The notes under the pieces: generated by a model
The model's database searches: none
Told to the model about the DNA's origin: nothing
The model's input: only the letters and a program-made list of their open reading frames with translations
Origin: Symsagittifera roscoffensis
Taxonomy: Eukaryota > Xenacoelomorpha > Acoela > Convolutidae
Length of the DNA stretch: 64,000 bases
Reading direction: 5' to 3'
Assembly: GCF_963678635.1 (NCBI RefSeq)
Contig: NC_087070.1
Span: forward strand, 34,363,955-34,427,954
Program-made: the position numbers and the translations under genes
Part shown: in pieces, positions 53,491 to 64,000 of the stretch
How the letters are laid out: each line of letters opens with the position of its first letter
Position numbering within the stretch: position 1 is the stretch's first letter

Positions 53491-56400
53491 CATGATCATA
53501 CCTAATATTATATGATCCTAAGTGACCAGACATGATCATTCCTGACTTTGCATGTTCATACCTGGACCAGACATGATCATACCTGACTTTGCATGTTCAT
53601 ACCTGGACCAAACATGATCATACCTAATAATACATGATCCTAACTGACCAGACATGATCATACCTGACATTGCATGTTCATACCTGGACCAGACATGATC
53701 ATACCTAACTTTGCATGTTCATAACTGGACCAGACATGATCATACCTGACTTTGCATGTTCATACCTGGACCCGACATGATCATACCTGACTTTGCATGT
53801 TCATACCTGGACCAAACATGATCATACCTGATAATACATGATCTTACCTGGACCAGACATGATCATACCTGACTTTGCATGTTCATACCTGGACCAAACA
53901 TGATCATACCTAATATTACATGATCCTAACTGACCAGACATGATCATACCTGACTTTGCATGTTCATACCTGGACCAGACATGATCATACCTGACTTTGC
54001 ATGTTCATACCTGGACCAGACATGATCATACCTGACTTTGCATGTTCATACCTGGACCCGACATGATCATACCTGACTTTGCATGTTCATACCTGGACCA
54101 AACATGATCATACCTGATAATACATGATCTTACCTGGACCAGACATGATCATACCTGACTTTGCATGTTCATACCTGGACCAAACATGATCATACCTAAT
54201 ATTACATGATCCTAACTGACCAGACATGATCATACCTGACTTTGCATGTTCATACCTGGACCAAACATGATCATACCTAATAATACATGATCCTTAATGA
54301 CCAGACATGATCATACCTGACTTTGCATGTTCATACCTGGACCAGACATGATCATACCTGACTTTGCATATTCATAACTGGACCAAACATGATCGTACCT
54401 TACTTCGCATGTTCATACCTGGACGAAACATGATCATACCTAATAATACATGATCCTCACTGACCAGACATGATCATACCTGACTTTGCATGTTCATACC
54501 TGGACCAAACATGATCATACCTTACTTTGCATGTTCATACCTGGACCAAACATGATCATACCTGATAATGCATGATTTTACTTGACCAGATATGATCATA
54601 CCTGACTTTGAATGTTCATACCTGGACCAAACATGATCATAATTGATAATACATGATCTTACCTGGACCAGACATGATCATACCTGACTTTGCATGTTCA
54701 TACCTGGACCAAACATGATCATACCTGACTTTGCATGTTGATACCTGGACCAGACATGATCATACCTGACTTTGCATGTTCATACCTGGACCAAACATGA
54801 TCATACCTAATATTACATGATCCTAACTGACCAGACATGATCATACCTGACTTTGCATGTTCATACCTGGACCAAACATGATCATACCTGATAATACATG
54901 ATCTTACCTGGACCAGACATGATCATACCTGACTTTGCATGTTCATACCTGGACCAAACATGATCATACCTAATATTACATGATCCTAACTGACCAGACA
55001 TGATCATACCTGACTTTGCATGTTCATACCTGGACCAAACATCATCATACCTGATAATACATGATCTTACCTGACTTTGCTTGTTCATACCTAGACCAAA
55101 CATCATCATACCTAATAATACATGATCCTAACTGACCAGACATGATCATACCTCACTTTGCATGTTCATACCTGGACCAAACATGATCATACCTTACTTT
55201 GCATGTTCATACCTGGACCAAACATGATCATACCTGATAATGCATGATCTTACTTGACCAGATATGATCATACCTGACTTTGAATGTTCATACCTGGACC
55301 AAACATGATCATACCTGATAATGCATGATCTTACCTGGACCAGACATGATTATACCTTACTTTGCATGTTCATACCTGGACGAAACATGATCATACCTAA
55401 TAATACATGATCCTCACTGACCAGACATGATCATACCTGACTTTGCATGTTCATACCTGGACCAAACATGATCATACCTTACTTTGCATGTTCATACCTG
55501 GACCAAACATGATCATACCTGATAATGCATGATCTTACTTGACCAGATATGATCATACCTGACTTTGAATGTTCATACCTGGACCAAACATGATCATAAT
55601 TGATAATACATGATCTTACCTGGACCAGACATGATCATACCTGACTTTGCATGTTCATACCTGGACCAAACATGATCATACCTGACTTTGCATGTTGATA
55701 CCTGGACCAGACATGATCATACCTGACTTTGCATGTTCATACCTGGACCAAACATGATCATACCTAATATTACATGATCCTAACTGACCAGACATGATCA
55801 TACCTGACTTTGCATGTTCATACCTGGACCAAACATGATCATACCTGATAATACATGATCTTACCTGGACCAGACATGATCATACCTGACTTTGCATGTT
55901 CATACCTGGACCAAACATGATCATACCTGATTTTGCATGTTCATACCTGGACCAGACATGATCATACCTGACTTTGCATGTTCATACCTGGACCAAACAT
56001 GATCATACCTAATAATACATGATCCTAACTGACCAGACATGATCATACCTGACTTTCCATGTTCATACCTGGACCAGACATGATCATACCTGACTTTGCA
56101 TGTTCATATCTGGACCAAACATGATCATACTTGATAATACAAGATCTTACCTGGACCAGACAGGATCATACCTGACTTTGCATGTTCATACCTGGACCAG
56201 ACATGATCATACCTGACTTTGCAAGTTCATACCTGGACCAAACATGATCATACCTAATAATACATGATCCTTAATGACCAGACATGATCATACCTGACTT
56301 TGCATGTTCATACCTGGACCAGACATGATCATACCTGACTTTGCATATTCATAACTGGACCAAACATGATCGTACCTTACTTCGCATGTTCATACCTGGA

Positions 56401-58021
56401 CGAAACATGATCATACCTGATAATGCATGATCTTACCTGGAACAGACATGATCATACTTGACTTTGCATGTTCATACCTGAACCAAACATGATCAAAGCT
56501 AATAATACATGATCCTAAGTGACCAGACATGATCATACCTGACTTTGCATGTTCATACCTGGACGAGATATGATCATACCTGATTTTGCATGTTCATACC
56601 TGGACGAAATATGATCATACCTGATAATACAAGATCTTACCTGGACCAGACATGATCATACCTGACTTTGCATGTTCATACCTGGTCCAGACATGATCAT
56701 ACCTGACTTCGCATGTTCATACCTGGACCAGACATGATCATATCTGACTTTGCTTGTTCGTACCTGGACCAAACATCATCATACCTGATAATACATGATC
56801 TTACCTGACTTTGCTTGTTCATACCTAGACCAAACATCATCATACCTAATAATACATGATCCTAACTGACCAGACATGATCATACCTGACTTTGCATGTT
56901 CATACCTGGACCAAACATGATCATACCTTACTTTGCATGTTCATACCTGGACCAAACATGATCATACCTGATAATGCATGATCTTACTTGACCAGATATG
57001 ATCATACCTGACTTTGAATGTTCATACCTGGACCAAACATGATCATACCTGATAATGCATGATCTTACCTGGACCAGACATGATTATACCTTACTTTGCA
57101 TGTTCATACCTGGACGAAACATGATCATACCTAATAATACATGATCCTCACTGACCAGACATGATCATACCTGACTTTGCATGTTCATACCTGGACCAAA
57201 CATGATCATACCTTACTTTGCATGTTCATACCTGGACCAAACATGATCATACCTGATAATGCATGATCTTACTTGACCAGATATGATCATACCTGACTTT
57301 GAATGTTCATACCTGGACCAAACATGATCATAATTGATAATACATGATCTTACCTGGACCAGACATGATCATACCTGACTTTGCATGTTCATACCTGGAC
57401 CAAACATGATCATACCTGACTTTGCATGTTGATACCTGGACCAGACATGATCATACCTGACTTTGCATGTTCATACCTGGACCAAACATGATCATACCTA
57501 ATAATACATGATCCTAACTGACCAGACATGATCATACCTGACTTTGCATTTTCATACCTGGACCAGACATGATCATACCTGACTTTGCAAGTTCATACCT
57601 GGACCAAACATGATCATACCTAATAATACATGATCCTTAATGACCAGACATGATCATACCTGTCTTTGCATGTTCATACCTGGACCAGACATGATCATAC
57701 CTGACTTTGCATATTCATAATTGGACCAAACATGATCGTACCTTACTTCGCATGTTCATACCTGGACGAAACATGATCATACCTGATAATGCATGATCTT
57801 ACCTGGAACAGACATGATCATACTTGACTTTGCATGTTCATACCTGAACCAAACATGATCAAAGCTAATAATACATGATCCTAAGTGACCAGACATGATC
57901 ATACCTGACTTTGCATGTTCATACCTGGACGAGATATGATCATACCTGATTTTGCATGTTCATACCTGGACGAAATATGATCATACCTGATAATACAAGA
58001 TCTTACCTGGACCAGACTTGA

Positions 58022-61000
58022 TCATACCTGACTTTGCATGTTCATACCTGGTCCAGACATGATCATACCTGACTTCGCATGTTCATACCTGGACCAGACA
58101 TGATCATATCTGACTTTGCTTGTTCGTACCTGGACCAAACATAGGCATAACTGATAACACATGATCTTACCTGACTTTGCTTGTTCATACCTAGACCAAA
58201 CATCATCATACCTGATAATACATGATCTTACCTGACCAGATATGATCATACCTGACTTTGAATATTCATACCTGGACCAAACATGATCATACCTGATAAT
58301 GCATGATCTTACCTGGACCAGACATGATTATACCTAATAATACATGATCCTAACTGACCAGACATGATCATACCTGACTTTGCATGTTCATACCTGGACC
58401 AGACATGATCATACCTGACTTTGCAAGTTCATACCTGGACCAAACATGATCATACCTAATAATACATGATCCTTAATGACCAGACATGATCATACCTGAC
58501 TTTGCATGTTCATACCTGGACCAGACATGATCATACCTGACTTTGCATATTCATAACTGGACCAAACATGATCGTACCTTACTTCGCATGTTCATACCTG
58601 GACGAAACATGATCATACCTGACTTTGCATGTTCATACCTGAACCAGACATGATCATACCTGACTTTGCAAGTTCATACCTGGACCAAACATGATCATAC
58701 CTAATAATACATGATCCTTAATGACCAGACATGATCATACCTGACTTTGCATGTTCATACCTGGACCAGACATGATCATACCTGACTTTGCATATTCATA
58801 ACTGGACCAAACATGATCGTACTTTACTTCGCATGTTCATACCTGGACGAAACATGATCATACCTGATAATGCATGATCTTACCTGGAACAGACATGATC
58901 ATACTTGACTTTGCATGTTCATACCTGAACCAAACATGATCAAAGCTAATAATACATGATCCTAAGTGACCAGACATGATCATACCTGACTTTGCATGTT
59001 CATACCTGGACGAGATATGATCATACCTGATTTTGCATGTTCATACCTGGACGAAGTATGATCATACCTGATAATACAAGATCTTACCTGGACCAGGCAT
59101 GATCATACCTGACTTTGCATGTTCATACCTGGTCCAGACATGATCATACCTGACTTCGCATGTTAATACCTGGACCAGACATGATCATATCTGACTTTGA
59201 TTGTTCGTACCTGGACCAAACAAAGGCATACCTGATAACACATGATCGTACCTTACTTCGCATGTTCATACCTGGACGAAACATGATCATACCTGATAAT
59301 GCATGATCTTACCTGGAACAGACATGATCATACTTGACTTTGCATGTTCATACCTGAACCAAACATGATCAAAGCTAATAATACATGATCCTAAGTGACC
59401 AGACAAGATCATACCTGACTTTGCATGTTCATACCTGGACGAGATATGATCATACCTGATTTTGCATGTTCATACCTGGACGAAATATGATCATACCTGA
59501 TAATACAAGATCTTACCTGGACCAGACATGATCATACCTGACTTTCCATGTTCATACCTGGTCCAGACATGATCATACCTGACTTCGCATGTTCATACCT
59601 GGACCAGACATGATCATATCTGACTTTGCTTGTTCGTACCTGGACCAAACATAGGCATACCTGATAACACATGATCTTACCTGACTTTGCTTGTTCATAC
59701 CTAGACCAAACATCATCATACCTGATAATACATGATCTTACCTGACCAGATATGATCATACCTGACTTTGAATGTTCATACCTGGACCAAACATGATCAT
59801 ACCTGATAATGCATGATCTTACCTGGACCAGACATGATTATACCTAATAATACATGATCCTAACTGACCAGACATGATCATACCTGACTTTGCATGTTCA
59901 TACCTGGACCAAACATGATCATACCTTACTTTGCATGTTCATACCTGGACCAAACATGATCATACCTGATAATGCATGATCTTACTTGACCAGATATGAT
60001 CATACCTGACTTTGAATGTTCATACCTGGACCAAACATGATCATACCTGACAATGCATGATCTTACCTGGACCAGACATGATTATACCTTACTTTGCATG
60101 TTCATACCTGGACGAAACATGATCATACCTAATAATACATGATCCTAACTGACCAGACATGATCATACCTTACTTTGCATGTTCATACCTGGACCAAACA
60201 TGATTATACCTGATAATGCATGATCTTACCTGGACCAGACATGATTATACCTAATAATACATGATCCTAACTGACCAGACATGATCATACCTGACTTTGC
60301 ATGTTCATACCTGGACCAGACATGATCATACCTGACTGTGCATGTTCATACCTGGACGAAACATAATCATACCTAATAATACATGATCCTAACTGACCAG
60401 ACATGATCATACCTGACTTTGCATGTTCATACCTGGACCAGACATGATCATACCTGACTTTGCATGTTCATACCTGGACCAAACATGATCATACCTGATA
60501 ATACATGATCTTACCTGAGCAGACATGATCATATCTGACTTTGCATGTTCATACCTGGACGAGATATGATCATACCTGATTTTGCATGTTCATACCTGGA
60601 CGAAATATGATCATACCTGATAATACAAGATCTTACCTGGACCAGACATGATCATACCTGACTTTGCATGTTCATACCTGGTCCAGACATGATCATACCT
60701 GACTTCGCATGTTCATACCTGGACCAGACATGATCATATCTGACTTTGCTTGTTCGTACCTGGACCAAACATAGGCATACCTGATAACACATGATCTTAC
60801 CTGACTTTGCTAGTTCATACCTAGACCAAACATCACCATACCTGATAATACATGATCTTACCTGACCAGATATGATCATACCTGACTTTGAATGTTCATA
60901 CCTGGACCAAACATGATCATACCTGATAATGCATGATCTTACCTGGACCAGACATGATTATACCTGATAATACATGATCCTAACTGACCAGACATGATCA

Positions 61001-62930
61001 TACCTGACTTTGCATGTTCATACCTGGACCAAACATGATCATACCTTACTTTGCATGTTCATACCTGGACCAAACATGATCATACCTGATAATGCATGAT
61101 CTTACTTGACCAGATATGATCATACCTGACTTTGAATGTTCATACCTGGACCAAACATGATCATACCTGATAATGCATGATCTTACCTGGACCAGACATG
61201 ATTATACCTTACTTTGCATGTTCATACCTGGACGAAACATGATCATACCTAATAATACATGATCCTAACTGACCAGACATGATCATACCTGACTTTGCAT
61301 GTTCATACCTGGACCAAACATGATTATACCTGATAATGCATGATCTTACCTGGACCAGACATGATTATACCTAATAATACATGATCCTAACTGACCAGAC
61401 ATGATCATACCTGACTTTGCATGTTCATACCTGGACCAGACATGATCATACCTGACTTTGCATGTTCATACCTGGACGAAACATGATCATACCTAATAAT
61501 ACATGATCCTAACTGACCAGACATGATCATACCTGACTTTGAATGTTCATACCTGGACCAGACATGATCATACCTGACTTTGCATGTTCATACCTGGACC
61601 AAACATGATCATACCTGATAATACATGATCTTACCTGACCAGACATGATCATATCTGACTTTGCATGTTCATACCTGGAGCAGACATGATCATACCTGAC
61701 TTTGCATGTTCATACCTGTACCAGACATGATCATACCTGATTTTGCATGTTCATACCTGGTCCAGACATGATCATACCTGACTTCGCATGTTCATACCTG
61801 GACCAGACATGATCATATCTGACTTTGCTTGTTCGTACCTGGACCAAACATAGGCATACCTGATAACACATGATCTTACCTGACTTTGCTAGTTCATACC
61901 TAGACCAAACATCATCATACCTGATAATACATGATCTTACCTGACCAGATATGATCATACCTGACTTTGAATGTTCATACCTGGACCAAACATGATCGTA
62001 CCTGATAATGCATGATCTTACCTGGACCAGACATGATTATACCTGATAATACATGATCCTAACTGACCAGACATGATCATACCTGACTTTGCATGTTCAT
62101 ACCTGGACCAAACATGATCATACCTTACTTTGCATGTTCATACCTGGACCAAACATGATCATACCTGATAATGCATGATCTTACTTGACCAGATATGATC
62201 ATACCTGACTTTGAATGTTCATACCTGGACCAAACATGATCATACCTGATAATGCATGATCTTACCTGGACCAGACATGATTATACCTTACTTTGCATGT
62301 TCATACCTGGACGAAACATGATCATATCTAATAATACATGATCCTAACTGACCAGACATGATCATACCTGACTTTGCATGTTCATACCTGGACCAAACAT
62401 GATTATACCTGATAATGCATGATCTTACCTGGACCAGACATGATTATACCTAATAATACATGATCCTAACTGACCAGACATGATCATACCTGACTTTGCA
62501 TGTTCATACCTGGACCAGACATGATCATACCTGACTTTGCATGTTCATACCTGGACGAAACATGATCATACCTAATAATTTATGATCCTAACTGACCAGA
62601 CATGATCATACCTGACTTTGAATGTTCATACCTGGACCAGACATGATCATACCTGACTTTGCATGTTCATACTTGGACCAAACATGATCATACCTGATAA
62701 TACATGATCTTACCTGACCAGACATGATCATATCTGACTTTGCATGTTCATACCTGGAGCAGACATGATCATACCTGACTTTGCATGTTCATACCTGGAC
62801 CAGACATGATCATACCTGATTTTGCATGTTCATACCTGGACCAAATATGATCATACCTGATAACACATGATCTTACCTGACCAGACATGATCATACCTGA
62901 CTTTGCATGTTCATACCTGGACCAGACATG
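58022..62930 (+). repeat. Higher-order block of about 1.08-1.12 kb near the window end
   Basis: The landmark ATAGGCATA occurs at 58,141, 59,651, 60,771 and 61,850, giving spacings of 1,510, 1,120 and 1,079 bp; a variant AAAGGCATA lies near 59,219. The four nearly identical 75-codon minus-strand frames (58,022, 59,532, 60,652, 61,731) are translations of this repeat. Confidence 0.8.
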
Positions 62931-64000
62931 ATCATACCTGATTTTGCATGTTCATACCTGGACCAAATATGAACATACCTGATAATACATGATCTTACCT
63001 GGACCAGACATGACAAGACCTGACTTTGCTTGTTCATACCTAGACCAAACATCATCATACCTGATAATACATGATCTTACCTGACCAGATATGATCATAC
63101 CTGACTTTGAATGTTCATAACTGGACCAAACATGATCATACCTTACTTTGCATGTTCATACCTGGACCAAACATGATCATACCTGATAATACATGATCTT
63201 ACCTGACCAGACATGATCATACCTGACTTTGCATGTTCATACCTGGACGAGACATGATCATACCTGATTTTGCATGTTCATACCTGGACCAAATATGATC
63301 ATACCTGATAATACAAGATCTTACCTGGACCAGACCTGATCATACCTGACTTTGCATGTTCATACCTGGTCCAGACATGATCATACCTGACTTCGCATGT
63401 TCATACTTGGACCAAACATCATCATACCTGATAATACATGATCTTACCTGACCAGATATGATCATATCTGACTTTGCTTGTTCGTACCTGGACCAAACAT
63501 GATCATACCTGACTTCGCATGTTCATACTTGGACCAAACATCATCATACCTGATAATACATGATCTTACCTGGACCAGACATGACAAGACCTGACTTTGC
63601 TTATTCATACCTAGACCAAACATCATCATACCTGATAATACATGATCTTACCTGACCAGATATGATCATACCTGACTTTGAATGTTCATAACTGGACCAA
63701 ACATGATCATACCTTACTTTGCATGTTCATACCTGGACCAAACATGATCATACCTGATAATGCATGATCTTACCTGGACCAGACATGATTATACCTAATA
63801 ATCCATGATCCTAACTGACCAGACATGATCATACCTGACTTTGCATGTTCATACCTGGACCAGACATTATCATACCTGACTTTGCATGTTCATACCTGGA
63901 CGAAACTTGATCATACCTAATAATACATGATCCTAACTGACCAGACATGATCATACCTGACTTTGCATGTTCATACCTGGACCAGACACGATCACACCTG

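Larger units (their letters stand above)
7298..64000 (+). repeat. Satellite array, 41-bp dimer, over 56 kb
   Basis: The whole stretch is tandem copies of a dimer. Each half opens with CATGATCATACCTG; one half ends ACTTTA/ACTTTG (20 bp), the other GACCAGA (21 bp). A clean run at 8706-8787 shows the 20+21 spacing exactly. Every canonical half carries the palindrome ATGATCAT. A linked variant replaces ACTTTACATGATC by ACTTTGCATGTTC, which destroys the palindrome in the second half only. The consensus has no CpG. I found no inserted gene or transposon, and orientation is constant apart from short inverted pieces. The array continues past the window end. Because 41 is not a multiple of three, each unit shifts the frame, and the 62- to 82-codon open frames inside are repeat translations. 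By analogy with arrays of this size it is probably heterochromatic (pericentromeric or subtelomeric), but nothing in the sequence decides which. Confidence 0.98.
44351..64000 (+). repeat. Array zone G: right-hand family with GATAATA/AATAATA tails
   Basis: The ACTTT tails alternate with GATAATA and AATAATA tails. The preceding half usually ends ACCAAA before these tails and ACCAGA before ACTTTG, so the variants are linked. CATGATCCTAACTGACCAGA (20 bp) makes some dimers 40 bp. TGACAAGACC, TTGTTCGTTCC, ACCTTACTTTGC, CCTAGTGTTGC and CATAGGCATACC mark local higher-order units. Confidence 0.85.

Noticed and set aside
54882-61958. Four near-identical 75-codon minus-strand ORFs, plus one related frame at 54,882
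   Set aside because: Their similarity is explained by the 1.08-1.5 kb higher-order repeat that carries them.
7298-64000. CRISPR-like array
   Set aside because: No unique spacers: both halves of every unit are related repeats in direct contact, and the setting is eukaryotic.
40301-64000. Satellite-borne hammerhead ribozyme
   Set aside because: CTGATAA and ACGAAAC strings recall the core, but the required CTGATGA is absent and the parts are not arranged around closing stems.
7298-64000. Simple telomeric repeats such as TTAGG or TTAGGG
   Set aside because: None seen in tandem; a subtelomeric position remains possible but is not shown.

Overview
The window is eukaryotic, non-coding DNA in two parts. 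The first 7.2 kb is ordinary AT-rich intergenic or intronic sequence with many A/T runs. The remaining 56.7 kb (about 7,298 to the window end) is one uninterrupted satellite array. Nothing bacterial or viral is visible. The AT-rich flank, the short repeat motifs and the candidate terminal exon fit an animal, possibly an insect. That placement is impression-level only, because no diagnostic gene is present.

Left part (1-7,297). The only plausible protein-coding piece is a candidate last exon at 1,293-1,499. It follows a TTTTAG acceptor, encodes a basic C-terminal tail, and has an AATAAA about 300 bp after its stop. From 2,016 to 4,427 lies a 2.4 kb block bounded by 34-bp imperfect inverted repeats, which I read as a possible non-autonomous DNA transposon. 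Inside it is a pair of diverged ~195-bp direct repeats. Further right are a C14 tract beside a 25-bp-spaced duplication (4.5 kb) and a cluster of TATGATAAGCATTTTTT motifs in both orientations (6.1-6.4 kb). Just before the array there is a 10-bp-arm hairpin and a reversed satellite monomer.

Array (7,298-64,000). The basic unit is a 41-bp dimer. Both halves start with CATGATCATACCTG; one ends in ACTTTA or ACTTTG (20 bp) and the other in GACCAGA (21 bp). The 8-bp palindrome ATGATCAT therefore recurs about every 20.5 bp. The array divides into zones: simple dimers (7.3-8.8 kb); a zone with a repeatedly occurring 30-bp insertion that carries an inverted monomer piece (8.8-16 kb, and again 22-40 kb); a zone of 1,268-bp higher-order repeats containing a double hairpin (16-21.7 kb); a transitional zone (40.3-44.3 kb); and a right-hand family with GATAATA and AATAATA tails (44.3-64 kb). 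Higher-order periods measured from landmarks include 276, 317, 358, 492, 902, 1,079, 1,267/1,268 and 1,864 bp, plus a block re-used at 4,044 bp distance.

There is no set of cooperating genes. The interest lies in the internal grammar of the satellite: quantised insertions, perfect fold-backs, and partition of variants between the two halves. The array runs off the right edge, so its full length and far boundary are unknown.
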